Of a DNA stretch of 64,000 bases, positions 36,443 through 48,130 are shown in pieces. The notes beneath the pieces are model-generated. The model did not search any database. It was given only the letters and a program-made list of their open reading frames with translations, and had not been told where the DNA came from. This DNA comes from Welwitschia mirabilis (lineage: Eukaryota > Gnetophyta > Gnetopsida > Welwitschiales), in NCBI GenBank assembly GCA_051453625.1, contig JBOZIK010000001.1, forward strand, positions 186,438,315-186,502,314. The letters run 5' to 3'. Both the position numbers and the translations under genes were made by a program. Every line of letters starts with the position of its first letter. Positions within the stretch are counted from its first letter, which is position 1.

Positions 36443-36470
<28 letters not shown>
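36443..36470. repeat. (AC)n microsatellite
   Basis: Fourteen AC units, followed by an A-run, at the same site as the other G1 copies' microsatellites. Confidence 0.95.
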
Positions 36471-36473
<3 letters not shown>

Positions 36474-36489
36474 AAAAAAAAAGGAAAAA

Positions 36490-36690
36490 ATAAAATGTTC
36501 TATTGCAAGTACACCAAGGTAAATATTCCTGAGAGGAACCTTTGGTAGTGTAATATAGTAGCTATGAGAACTTCATGAAGGGGTGAGTTAAACATGATCT
36601 AGATTTTAAAAATCTTATAGGTATTTACTCTTCTAATAGTGGTTGCACTCTTCTCATTATGATTAACAATTTAAGTTTTAATAAAAAAAA
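36490..36690 (+). repeat. G1 3' UTR block, complete copy
   Basis: AAGTACACCAAGGTAAATAT, CCTGAGAGGAACCTTTGG, GTAATATAGTAGCTATGAG, GGGGTGAGTTAAACATGATC and TGGTTGCACTCTTCTCATTA in the same order as the copies at 0.95, 19.25, 41.31 and 45.9 kb. It joins directly to the antisense ORF region downstream. Confidence 0.8.
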
Positions 36691-37039
36691 GTTAAGGAAT
36701 AGTTATGCCTCAGGAGCTATTTGAGGTAGAGTTAGTTACCAAGGCTACAACCATATATTATAACTTATGAAGAAAAAAGAAAAAAAAAGAGAATGTTATT
36801 CTAGTATGTAATGGAATATGAATTCAAAGATATTTAATTCAATATTATGCATAATCACTAAATTCTATTTTAGTAAAGATTAAAGCTTCATAGTTTTAAA
36901 ATGATTTCAAATTATCTTAACAATTCGATAAGTTATTTAGTATAAATTTTCTTTAATGAAATTAATATAATAATAAAAAAATAAAAATTGTAATAAAATA
37001 GGTTTAGTTAAACAAAATAACAAATAAAAGCTTTATTAG

Positions 37040-37797
37040 ATAAATAATTTATTACATCATTACTCATAAGCATAACAAAAGCCTTACTCAAACTACTTAA
37101 ACATAAAAAATAGACCACTCTACTAAAGCAACTTAATTTTGTAATTGCTAAAGAACATATGCTTGTAGTTGGAATGCGTAGTCTTAGATGATCCTATAGA
37201 ACTCTAACCTGAGGGTAGTAGGCATATTTTACTTAAGGATTTTAATAGCATACTTGTTTTATCTAGATGAGCTCATCAAAAATTCTTGTAAGGATTTGCA
37301 TTTCACATGATTTTTTTATGTTCTTCCTATTAAAGCTTAGTGTAGCTGTACTAAATGAAAGATTTATGCCTTAAAGATAATCCACTCTTTTTTCTAATAC
37401 CTAGATCCATCCAGCTAGATTGCTTAAGAAAATATCATAAGCTATGTTTCCTTGATTAAGTTGCTAATTTAATTCTTCTACTATAATCATTAGATACTTG
37501 GCCATCAAATGATGAATCATGGAACTGAAACTTAGAGAAATGATTCCATTCTCAAAGAATTTTTTATACTTCTGTAATGAAGGTAACTAATGTATCTAAG
37601 ACCTTAGCAGTTGATTTATAATAAGAATATAATATGTATTACATCTCATTTTGAGACCTAATAGTAATTTGAGGTGATTGAGGTTCTAGACCCTTAATGC
37701 ACATATTAATCTATGTAGAAATTAAGTTAAAAAGGTAATGGTTTACCTTTTTAACATGTAAAATAGTAATGGGAGAGTGAGGAGGAGTATATGCCAT
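37040..37797 (-). pseudogene. aORF, copy b
   Basis: Begins with an ATG at 37797 on the minus strand (MAYTPPHSP-like) and runs to about 37040. Each segment is colinear with the copies at 19.89 and 44.85 kb, including the block corresponding to SSMIHHLMAKYLMI near 37520 and the terminal region. Many stops interrupt it. Lies between the 3' UTR block and U3 of the same element, opposite in direction to its integrase. Family unknown. Confidence 0.6.
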
Positions 37798-37923
37798 AAG
37801 GATTAAATAACTCAAAGTAGTAAGGACTAAATAGGATTAAGTAGAGGAACTCTAAGACCTAGTATAGAGAATGATGAATGGTTAACATGAAGAAATAAAA
37901 TTTATAGCATAAATATTACTTAA

Positions 37924-39830
37924 TGTAGTTGAAAAGTGTGATTTATATTGATATAAACAATGTGCATGTGTTCAATAATGAAGTAAAATATTTTAAAGGA
38001 ACTACATCCCTATTTTATCCAACATATAAGATGTATCAAGTATACAATGATGACCTTCATATTAAGGTAGAAGTTTAGGGATCCCAAACTAATCAATCTT
38101 TAGCCTAAAGTTATAACTTTAGATTAATTTATAATCAACTCATTTTTCCCCCAGTTTGTAAGTCATTACAGGGATCTATTAGATTTAGTTATCATCATTG
38201 ACTACCAAGTGGTTAATTAAAATTCTAAAACCTTTTTAAATTAAAAAAGACCTTTAGATAATATTATGAAAACATGATTAGTAATATACAAAAAAGAAGA
38301 TAGTTTTAGAGGAGTATAAGAAAATAAATTTTACTTATGTTATTCCTTTAATAGTACATTAATAGAAGCTAAAATTATGAAACAAGTTTATATAGTTGAC
38401 TACAACTGACTCAAAGTTAATACTTTGAGTAATATATTAAGCCAACTAGATAAACATAAAAATTTGTCTTTCTAAATTCTATGTTCTTTAAACTTTTCTA
38501 AAATTATATCACTTAGCTTGACTAACACTAACTCAAACTCAAAATTTGAGTAAAATTCTAGGTGAAGCCATTGTGATGCAAGCTTAGAAGTTAAGTCACA
38601 TAAGTTCAAAGTTGAAACTTTAAGTTAGATTTTAAGCTAATCCATTATACTGAAAACTTAGAAATTTGAATGACACTAGCTCAAAGTTAAAACTTTGAGT
38701 CTAATTTCAAGTTAACTTATTTCCATTAAAATAAGAAACCTATGACTATAGAGTGGGGTCCTTTTCTTGATGACTCTTATTGACTTTTTACTATATCTTC
38801 TTTTCACAATTGTACTCCTTTATTTTATTTCACTTAATTATATTTAAATGATTATGATTCAAAGAACCCTATTAAAAAAGTTTAAGTTCTTGATGATTCC
38901 CTTCAAATCATTTACTGGCTTCACAATAGATTCGATGACCATTATTAAGAACATAACGATCCTCATTGAACCTTTCATTGTGGAGAGCAGTAACAACTTA
39001 AATATAACTCCTTATTCATCCATCATATTACTTAAAATCAAACTCAGGACCTCCTTTTCATTCTTGATGATCCTCTTTAAAATTAGCAAATCAAATATTT
39101 CCATATCATCTAATCCACATTAGCCTCCATAATATCTATTTCATGTCCATTAATTTCCTTATTATTCTCTTTGCCACTGCATCATTCTTTTTCCACATTA
39201 ATAACCATGTAGGAATGATTATTATTTTATAGTGAAAATTTTACTATGTTCAAACATACAAATTAAATGTAATAAGCAAATATAGGTTTTTACCTATTTT
39301 AAGTGGAAAATAGATATGTAACTTTAGTTTGACTTATACATTTTGTTTTTCGGGCTTAAGTTCTCTTAGAATTATGGTGGAATAATTCCACACTAAAATT
39401 TCAAGTTTGTTATCTTTTCTTATTTTTTCTTTTTTAACATTTAGGAGTATACAAATATTTCACTTGGGGGATAAGATAAATAATAAAATTTTATAGGGAA
39501 AAAAATGTTGACAAAGTATAACTTCTTTGAGGGAAATATTTTCTATTTTCTCTTTTTCAACATGATGATATTTTATATTCTTTCATAAAAAAGGACGTTC
39601 TTATTAGATGTAAAAGTGTTTCTTAGACATTATTACTTAGGTAGTTTTTAAAAATGTTTTTCAAGTAAGTTTTTAAATGACCTTATCTAATGTAAACAAT
39701 TATGACAATTTGATAGAATGCAAAATCATTTAGTCCTTGAACTTTGCAAATGTTCTTTTAGATACTTATTTAGTATGTTTTAAATAACATATCATTGAAT
39801 TAGAGTAGTATGAATTATTAATAATGAATG
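37924..39830 (+). mobile_element. G1 LTR-like block R2+R3 (plus)
   Basis: Starts TGTAGTTGAAAAGTG after the aORF and ends at ORF1. R2 (to about 38870) is colinear, inverted, with 28012-26948, and R3 (38870-39830) with 26738-26200. The frame at 38848-39123 is not conserved in other copies and I do not treat it as a gene. The placement between the end of one unit and ORF1 of the next supports a shared LTR of about 1.9 kb. I see no clear primer-binding site. Confidence 0.55.
38410..38699 (+). repeat. Four spaced 20-bp dyads in R2
   Basis: CTCAAAGTTAATACTTTGAG at 38410, a shortened CTCAAACTCAAAATTTGAG at 38532, TTCAAAGTTGAAACTTTAAG at 38605 and CTCAAAGTTAAAACTTTGAG at 38680 (perfect arms). Spacing 122, 73 and 75 bases mirrors the set at 27234-27523 in reverse order. 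Confidence 0.8.
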
Positions 39831-40120
39831 ATTAGATTTATTTTAGAATCTATTTAGGAATTTCATAAGAATTTAAGGTTTGATGAGAAGAAGAATGTGT
39901 TGCAAACAATTGTTGAGAATAAAAGAATATCTGTTACTTAATAAGAAATTAGAGAAATGTTATACTTACCATTGAAAGGTAAATATATTAAGAAAACAAG
40001 TAGGAAAGAAGATATAAATTTAAGCATGATTCTATTAGAGAGGATGGCAATGCAAGGTAAAATACTTGAAAATAAAGATTTAAAACCAAAATTTTTTATT
40101 ATTTTTAGAAGAATGGGAAT
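39830..40120 (+). pseudogene. G1 ORF1 N-terminal fragment fused to integrase
   Basis: Reads NLRFDEKKNVLQTIVENKR, then REMLYLPLKGKYIKKTSRK (39957 onward), the same N terminus as the minus copy near 26.1 kb. After KPKFFIIFRR the sequence passes within a few codons into integrase (HMGYD, corresponding to HMGYYW). ORF1's coiled-coil part, R1, gag, protease and RT are all missing, so this unit is an internal deletion derivative. Confidence 0.6.
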
Positions 40121-41270
40121 TAAAATTTTTCATATGGGATATGATTAGACCACAATATTTAGAGATTCAAATGCTGATATTCATAGTTATGATAAGTGTT
40201 AAAAAGAGGGACCATTTAACCATAAATTAGAAATGCCATAATAATGGTTTAGTTAATTGAACCTTGGATGTCTGGGAAATAGATTTTATTGAATCTATAA
40301 ATCCTTCCTTCTATAAAAATATATTTTGATTTATGTTGATTATTTCATCATGTGAGTCAAGCTGAGTCTATATCTTATTGCTCTTTCCAAACTTATTTTA
40401 CTAGTAACATTTTTAAGAAGCTCTTAACTAAACATAGAATCCATTACAAAATTTCTATTACCTATCATCCTTAGGCTAAGATAAAGTGACTAACAGATAA
40501 ACTACTAAAACATTAATAAAATCATAAATGTTAAGCAAACAAATTGGGTTAATAAATTAAATTAAACTTTATGGGCTTATAGAATAACTTGAAATCATAG
40601 CACAAGATTTACACCATATGAATTGACCTATGAAAAAAGATCCATTTTGGTAATTGAATTTAGAATAAAGATATTCAAATTGGCTAAAAGACTTAAGTGT
40701 AATTTAGATACAACTCAAGAAGAATGAATAGAGAACATGAACATTTTAGATGAAAAAAAAAGACCAGCTCTTTTATGTAAAGAACTTGTACAATAAAAAT
40801 TTTAAAATATATCATGATAATAGAATTAGTATAGGAGATTCTATACTAATCTATTATCCGAAAAGGACCCATTCAAAATGAAAATATGAATAAAATTAGC
40901 TAGGAGCTTATATCATAGTAGAAATTTTGGAAAATGGGACTATAGAGGTATATGATCCTCATGAAAGATAACTTACCAAGTTAATGGATAAAGAATAAAA
41001 ATTTATTATGATCATAAATATTTGATTCATTATTTAGGAAACTCAAATAGGATGAAAGAATACTTCCACTTTACTTTTAAAAAAATATTTAGACTAGATA
41101 ATAAAGGACATGTTATTTCAAGTTTATTAAAGTTATTAATTTATTAAGTTGTTTGAGATAAATTGATTTTGAAACTAGAAGCTAATGTGATAAGTTTTCA
41201 ATAAGATATGGTGCATTGTCCTTATTAAACGGTTAATGTGATACATTCCATCACATGATAGAATATTCTC
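40121..41270 (+). pseudogene. G1 integrase, copy e
   Basis: Core and C-terminal domain with tail: TIFRDSNADIHSYDKC-like lead, FDLC-LFHHVSQAESIS, YELTYEKRSIL, NLDTTQEE-IENMNILD, KIYHDN and VNG-RIKIYYDHK. A stretch of about 90 bases around the second catalytic aspartate is deleted (near 40395, where the first Asp block passes directly into TYFTSN). The unit then has a 3' UTR, aORF and U3, so it runs from the LTR-like block at 37924 to the U3 at 43955. Confidence 0.75.
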
Positions 41271-41309
41271 TAACGAATGTATATGTGTTAATTTTTTTTT
41301 TTTGTTAAA

Positions 41310-41500
41310 AGTGTATTAGGGCAAATATTCTTAAGAGAGTCCTTTAATAGTGTAATATGATAACTATGAGAATTTTACTAAGAGGTTAGTTGGCCATGAT
41401 CTATATTTTAAAAATATTATGGGTTCTTACTCCTATGACAATGGTTGCACTCTCCTTATTGTAGTTAAAAATTTAAGCTATGACAATAAAATTTGAGCAA
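41310..41500 (+). repeat. G1 3' UTR block
   Basis: AAGTGTATTAGGGCAAATAT, TTAAGAGAGTCCTTTAATAG, GAGGTTAGTTGGCCATGATC and ATGGTTGCACTCTCCTTATT. A T-run at 41290 precedes it and an A/AAAG-rich run at 41574-41616 follows, at the two microsatellite-prone sites of the family. Confidence 0.8.
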
Positions 41501-41879
41501 TAGTTGTGCTCCATGAGTCATCTAAGAAATATCTAGTTACCAAGGTTACAACCATATATTACAAGTTACATACAAAAAAAAAAAAGATAAAAAAGAAAAA
41601 GAAAAAAAAAGAGATACAGAATCTTATTTTAGTATATGATGGAATTTGAATCCAAATATATTCAATTAAATATCATACATAATCATTAAATTATATTTTA
41701 ATAAAGAGTAAATCTTTATAGTTTTAAAATCATTTTAAATTATCTTAATGATTTGATAAGTTCTTTAGTATGAATTTCCTTTAATGAAACTGATAGAACC
41801 ATAAGAAAATAAAAATATTAATAAAATATATTTATTTAAAAAATAATAATAAATAAGAGCTTTATTAGATAAAGGAATT

Positions 41880-42970
41880 TATTACATCATTAGTTAGAAG
41901 CATAATAAAGGCCTCTCCCAAACTATGTAAGATAAAGAAATAAAGCACTATACTAAAGTAACTTAATTTTGAAAGCAGTTAGAGAACTTATTCTTTTGAT
42001 TGGAAAGCCTCATCTTAGATTACCTTGTAGAGCTCTTACCCAAGAGTAGTAGGTGCATTACACTTATCTGATATTATGTTGATTTCTTTTGGATGAGCTC
42101 ACCAAAATTATTATAATGATTTGCATTTCATATTGTTTTTTTTTTATGTTCTTCCTATCAAAGCTTAGTGAAATTAAATTCAATGTAGGATTTATGCCTT
42201 AAATCTAANNNNNNNNNNNNNNNNNNNNNNNNNNNNNNNNNNNNNNNNNNNNNNNNNNNNNNNNNNNNNNNNNNNNNNNNNNNNNNNNNNNNNNNNNNNN
42301 NNNNNNNNNNNNNNNNNNNNNNNNNNNNNNNNNNNNNNNNNNNNNNNNNNNNNNNNNNNNNNNNNNNNNNNNNNNNNNNNNNNNNNNNNNNNNNNNNNNN
42401 NNNNNNNNNNNNNNNNNNNNNNNNNNNNNNNNNNNNNNNNNNNNNNNNNNNNNNNNNNNNNNNNNNNNNNNNNNNNNNNNNNNNNNNNNNNNNNNNNNNN
42501 NNNNNNNNNNNNNNNNNNNNNNNNNNTAGTGAAATTAAATTCAATGTAGGATTTATGCCTTAAAGCTAATCCACTCTCTTTTCTAATACCTACATCTATC
42601 TAGCTATTTTTCCTAAGTAAACATCATAAGTTAAACCTCATTAATTAAGCTTTCATCCTAACCCTTAGATACTCAGCTAGCAAATGATAAATCATGAGAC
42701 TGAAACTTCGAGGAATGACTACATTCTTAAAGTATTCTCTACTAGCTTTAGTAATGAGGGTATGTAATGTATATAAGAACTCAATAGTAAATCAACCACA
42801 ATATAATGGATATTTTACTTCATCTTTAGACCTAACAGATATCTAACATGATTGGAGTTCTACACTCCTGATACACATATCAAACTATGTAGAACCTAAG
42901 TTAAAAGGCAATGCTTTATCTTTTTAACATCTAAAGTAGTAACGAAAGAGTAATGAGTAGTAGATATCAT
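41880..42970 (-). pseudogene. aORF, copy c, split by a gap
   Basis: Starts at an ATG at 42970 on the minus strand and ends near 41880. A gap at 42209-42526 interrupts it, and the 43 bases before the gap (42166-42208) are repeated after it (42527-42569) with one difference, so the two sides probably overlap and the true ORF has no insertion. Alignment with the other copies is otherwise colinear. Heavily interrupted by stops. Confidence 0.6.
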
Positions 42971-43095
42971 AAGAATTAAATAAGAAGATATAGCAAGAAC
43001 TAAATAGGATTAATTTAAGGAAATCTAAGACTTACTATGGAGAATTATGGATACCTAACATGAAAAATAAAATTTATAACATAAGTCTTGATTAA

Positions 43096-43955
43096 TGTAG
43101 TTGATAAGTGTGATTTATCTTAAGATACTTAGTGTACATGTATTCATTAATGAAGTAAAATATTTTAAAGGAATTACATGCCTATTCTATCAAACATATA
43201 AGATTTACAAAGTGTACAACAATGATCTCCATGTTAAGGTAGAAGTTAGAGAATCCTTAACTGGTTAAGGTTCAACCTAAGGTTTGAACTTTAGGTTAAT
43301 TTATGATTAGCTCAGTTTTTCCTTGAGTTGCAAGTCTTCACAAGGACCCATGAGATTAAATTATCATCTGCTATTATCAAGTGGTTAATTAAAATCCTAA
43401 AATTACTCTATATTAAAGAAAAACTTTAGATAATACTATGAAAATTTATGAGTAGTATACAAAAGAATGTAGTTTCAAAGGGGAATAAGAAGATGAATGT
43501 TACCTATGTTATTCTTTTAGTAGCACATTATCCAAAGATAAGATTGTGAAATAGGTTTTTCCAATTGATTGAGATTAATTCAAAGTTGAAGTTTTGAGTA
43601 AGTTTTAAGCTAATTAGATAAACATAAAAATTTATCTTTCTAAATTCTATGTTACTTAAACTTTCCTGAAATAATATCACTTAGCTTAACTAGCACTAAC
43701 TAAAATTTGAAACTTCCAGTAAAATTTCAGGCCAAGTGATTATGATGCAACCTCAAAAGTTAATTGACACTACCTTAAAATCAATACTTTGAGTTAGAGT
43801 TTAAGCCAATCCATTTTGCTACAAGCTCAAAAAGTTGACTAACACTAGCTCAAAGTTAAAACTTTAAGTCAAATTTAAATTCAACTTATTTATATTAAAA
43901 TAATATACTTGTGATGAAAGGGTGGAATCATTTCTTGATGATCCTTAAACTTGAC
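43096..43955 (+). repeat. G1 R2/U3 block, left arm of palindrome
   Basis: Starts TGTAGTTGATAAGTG and carries decayed dyads (for example CTCAAAGTTAAAACTTTAAG near 43850). It is cut at about 43955, where the same block begins again in the opposite orientation. R3 is absent. Confidence 0.75.
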
Positions 43956-43964
43956 TTAAAATAT

Positions 43965-44729
43965 GACTTAAAATTTTAACTTTAAGCTAGTGGTAGTCAA
44001 AGTTTTAAGCTTGTAGCATAATGGATTAGCTTAAAATCTAATTGAAAATTTTGAATTTGAGCTAGTGGTAGTCAAATTCTGAGCTTGCATCACAATGGCT
44101 TGGTTTAAAATCTTACTTAATGTTTTGAATTTGAGTTAGTATTAGTTAAGACAAGTAATCATATTTTAGTCTTGTATTAGTCAAGACAAATTTCTATGTT
44201 TATCTAGGTGGCTTGAAATCTTACTCAAACTTTCTACTTTAAGGCAGTGTCAGTTAATTAGATAAACCTAGTTTAGAATTTTAGCTTTAGATAATGTGCT
44301 ACTAAAGGAACAACATAGGTAACATTTATTTTCTTATTCTATCATAAAATAAATTTGTTTTTTATATATTACTAATCATGTTTTCATAATGTTATCTAAA
44401 GTTTTTTCCTAATCTAAAAAAAATTCAAGATTTGAATTAATCACTGGATGTTTGATGATAACAACTAAATTTGATGGATTCCTTCAAAGACTTACAACTT
44501 GAGGAAAAAACTAAGATAATTATAAATTAAGATAAAGTTGTAACTTGAAGTTGAACCTTGATTAGTTTGGGATTTCTTAACTTGTACCTTGACATGAAGA
44601 TTATTATTATATACTTAACACATCTTAGATATTAGATAGAACATGTATGTAGTTCCTTCAAAGGCTTTTACTCCTTACTAAACACATGTACACTAAGTAT
44701 CTCAAGTTAAATTACACTTATCAACTACA
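43965..44729 (-). repeat. G1 R2/U3 block, right arm of palindrome
   Basis: Mirror of the left arm, with U3 start at 44729 on the minus strand and dyads such as CTTAAAATTTTAACTTTAAG near 43973. Together with the left arm it marks the centre of a large inverted repeat between two tail-to-tail elements. Confidence 0.75.
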
Positions 44730-44852
44730 TTAAGTTAAAATTATGCTATAAATTTCATTCCTTTATATTAACCATTCATCATTCTTCAAACTGAGTCTTA
44801 GAGTTCCTTTACTCAATCCTATTTAGTTCTTACTACTCCTTATTCAATCCTT

Positions 44853-45616
44853 ATGACATCTACTCCTCCTTACTCTCTCATTACTACTTCAGATATGAAT
44901 AAGAAGAATCCTTACCTTGTTAACTTAGGTTCTACACATATTGATATGTGTATTAGAAGCATAAAATCCCAATCACCTCAGATTTCTAATAGATCTAAAA
45001 ATGAGGTGCAGTACTCATTCTAGTTATAAATCAACTAATAAGATCTCAGATAATTAGATATCATCACTACTAAAGATGGTAAAGAATAATTTAAGAATAT
45101 GATCATTCCTCTAAGCTTTTATTCCATGATTCATCATTTGATGGCTGACTATCATAAGATTATAGCTAAAGAATTACATTAGGAACTTAATCAGGAATAC
45201 TTAGCTTATGATGTCTTCTTATGTAAGCTAGTTAGATGGATACATGTATTAGAAAAGAGAGTGGATAAGATTCAAGGAACAAATCCTACACTTAGTCTAG
45301 TTACACTAAGCTTTAACATAGATAGTATAGAAAAAACAATATGGAATGTAAAACCTTATGAGAATTTTTGATGAGATCACCCAAAAGAGATTAGCATGCT
45401 ATCTAAATTCTTAAGTGAAATAAACCTACTACTACTAGGTGAGAGTTTTGTAGGATCATCTAAGATCATACAATCCAGCTAAAAGAATAAGTTCTTTAGT
45501 CATTTTTAAAATTAAGTTGCTTTAGTAGAGTAGTCTATTTCTTCATTTTAAGTAGTTTAAGCAAGGCCTTTGTTATGCTTCTGAGTAATCATGTAATATA
45601 TTCCTTTATCTAATAA
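44853..45616 (+). pseudogene. aORF, copy d (best preserved)
   Basis: Antisense to the minus-strand element. Opens MTSTPPYSLITTSDMNKKN, LVNLGSTHIDMCIRSIKSQ, then after a few stops SFYSMIHHLMADYHKIIAKE, YLAYDVFLCKLVRWIHVLEK, VDKIQGTNPTLSLVTLSFN, KEISMLSKFLSEINLLLLGE and SFVGSSK. The C terminus aligns with VMVLSDDVINSFIQ of the copy at 19890 after a frame change. Total about 250 codons. No catalytic motif is recognised; the text looks helical with a possible hydrophobic C-terminal segment. Conservation of reading frame across copies is what argues it was a protein. Confidence 0.7.
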
Positions 45617-45899
45617 AGTTTTTTTTTATTATTTTATTTCAAATAAATATATTTTATCACTATTTTTATTTTCTTATGATCATATCAATTTCATTGAATA
45701 AAATTCATACCAAACAACTTGTCAAATTGTTAATATAATTTTCAATGATTTTAAAACTATGAAGCTTTACTATTTACTAAAATAGAATTTAATAATTATG
45801 CATAATATTTAATTGAAGATATTTGGATTCATATTTCATCATAGACCAGAATAAGATTCTCTCTATCTCTATCTTCTTCTTCTCTTCTTTTTTGTCTTT

Positions 45900-46170
45900 T
45901 TATTACTAAGTTATAATATATAGTTTTAGCCTTGGTAAGTAGTTATGTCTTAGATGATTCCTAAGGCATAACTATTTTTTAACTTTTGTTATTATAACTT
46001 AAATTTTTAACCATAATGAGAAGAATGCAATCACTATCAAAGGTGTAAGGATTCACAAGATTTTCAAAAACTAGATCATAACCAATTGATCCCTTAGTGG
46101 CGTTTTCACAACTATCATATTGCATTATAAAAGGCCCCTCTTAGGAATATTTGCTTTAGTAAACTTGTAA
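45900..46170 (-). repeat. G1 3' UTR block (minus)
   Basis: Mirror image of the plus-strand blocks (CATAATGAGAAGAATGCAAT, AACCAATTGATCCCTTAGTG, GGCCCCTCTTAGGAATATTT), placing the minus-strand element's integrase above it. An (AT)n run at 46184-46205 occupies the usual microsatellite site. Confidence 0.8.
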
Positions 46171-46183
46171 TAAAACATTGTGT

Positions 46184-46205
46184 TATATATATATATATAT
46201 ATATT
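46184..46205. repeat. (AT)n microsatellite
   Basis: Eleven AT units at the conserved junction between integrase tail and 3' UTR of the minus-strand element. Confidence 0.9.
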
Positions 46206-46209
46206 CTAT

Positions 46210-47560
46210 CATGTGATGAAATGTATTTCATTAATCCTCTTAATAACGATAATGCATCATCTCCTATTGAATACTTATCAAGTTAGCGTATGATTTTAGA
46301 AATATTAAATTTATGTTAAATAACTTAATAAATTGATAGCTTAATAAATTTTAAAGAAATAACCTGTCCTTTATTATCTAGTCTAAAATTTTTTATTTTA
46401 TAAGTAGAGTTACACTCTATTAGGGTTTTCTAAATAATGAATTAAAGATTTATAATCATAATACATTTTTATTCTCTATCCATTAACTTGATAGATTATC
46501 TTTTCATTAGGATCATATACCTCTATGATCCTATTTCCCAAAATTTTTGTTGTGGTATAAGGTCCTAATCAATTTTGTGCATATTTCTATTTTGAATGGA
46601 TCTTTTTAGGACCATAGATTAGTAGAGAATCTCTTATATTAAAATTAGTTTTTCTAATTTATCATCATGATATGTTTTAGTTTTCTATTATACAAGTTTT
46701 TAATGTAAAAGAGATTCTTTTCTATTTTCATCTGAAATATTTATGTTTTCTATCCATTCTTCTTGAGTTGTATCCAAATTACACTTTCGTTCTTTAGCCG
46801 GTTTACAGATATTTATTCTAAATTTAATTAGTAAAATATCTCTTTTTCGATAGACAAATTAATATGATGTAAATCATGTGCTATGTTTCCAAGTTATTCT
46901 ATGAGCCCATAAAGCTTCATTTAATTAATTAATCCAATTTATTTTCTTAAATTTTATGATTTTTATTAATATTATATTAATTTATTTATTAGTTACTTTG
47001 TCTTAATGAGGATGATAGGAACTAGAAAGTTTATGATGGATTTCATGTTTATTTAAGATTTTATTAAAAATTGCACTAGTAGAATGAATTCCTATATCAA
47101 ATATAAGAATATGGCAGGATTTAATTTGATAGATAATATTCCTAAGAAAAATGTTAACCATGATTTAGAAAGATCAGTAAGATACACTATCAACCTCAGC
47201 CCACGTAGTAAAATAATAATGCAAATCAATAAATATTTTTTTTTTAACCTAGGAGGAAGGATTTATAGGTTTAATGAAATATAGTTCCTAGACATCAAAA
47301 GTTTCAATTGATTGAATCCATCATTATAGCATTTCTAATTTTTGGTTAAATACTCCCTCTCTTTAATACTTATCATCTCTTTAGACATAAGCATTTGAAT
47401 ATTTGAATATTATGGACTAGTAATATTCCATATAAAGAATTTTTACCCCCATTATTTTTACACCATAATATTCTCCTCCTTATCCCTTATAATCTTCCTT
47501 TGGAATTTATTTTTACAATTTTTTCCCCACACGTCTTGTAATAACATGATCTTCATATCT
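46210..47560 (-). pseudogene. G1 integrase, minus-strand copy
   Basis: Colinear in reverse with the plus-strand integrases: tail (46210-46400), C-terminal domain with the YDHK, VNG and KIYHDN equivalents (46430-46700), the ILDE-like and YELVYGK-like region (46730-46900), core with the HPQ block near 47010 and the VDY block near 47200, and the zinc-binding end near 47470-47540. The plus-strand frame at 47084-47284 is an antisense shadow of the core. Interrupted by numerous stops. Confidence 0.82.
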
Positions 47561-48130
47561 TCTAAATAATATCTTATTATGCTATATGTAGTATCTTGAT
47601 TCTCTTAATAATATTTTTCTTTTATAATAATTCTTAAAAGATTGTAATTTTTTACTTATAATAAAATTTGCTTTGTTAGTAAACCATGGATTATTTTTTA
47701 CGTAAAAAAGATTTTATCTAGAAATTCATCTCTTATGTTTATTTATTCTTCATTAAGAAATTTTAATCTTGAGAAATGACCTATTACTACATTTTGTATC
47801 CCTTTTCTATCAATAATTTTTAAGTTAAATTCTTGCATTAATAATGTTCATCTCATAATTCTTGAATTATCTTTTTTTTTTACTCATCAAAAATATAATA
47901 GCACTATGATCTATATGAACTTTCACTTGGTAACCTAAAATATAATGTCTGAATTTTTCTAGTACTATCACTACTGCTAAGAACTCTTTATTAGTTACTA
48001 TGTAGTTTTGTTGAGCTAGTTTAATGTTCTTACTAACATAGGCAATAGCATATACTTTATTGTTTTTATCTTTTTGCCTGAAAATATATCCCATAACATT
48101 AAGAGATTCATTAATCAAGAGATTCATTAA
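47561..48130 (-). pseudogene. G1 RNase H, minus-strand copy
   Basis: An open stretch of 86 codons (48127 to 47867) reads VMGYIFRQKDKNNKVYAIAY, VSKNIKLAQQNYIVTNKEFL, AVVIVLEKFRHYILGYQVK and VHIDHSAIIFLMSKKK, a textbook Ty3/gypsy RNase H (RNase_H-like RT domain). Below it the domain continues with the LLLQEFDLKIIDRKG-like end near 47830. Its residues are better preserved than the plus-strand copies at 32.2 and 34.4 kb. Confidence 0.92.

Noticed and set aside
38848-39123. 91-codon frame in the G1 LTR-like block
   Set aside because: The inverted copy near 26.95 kb does not keep the frame, and a gap covers much of it.
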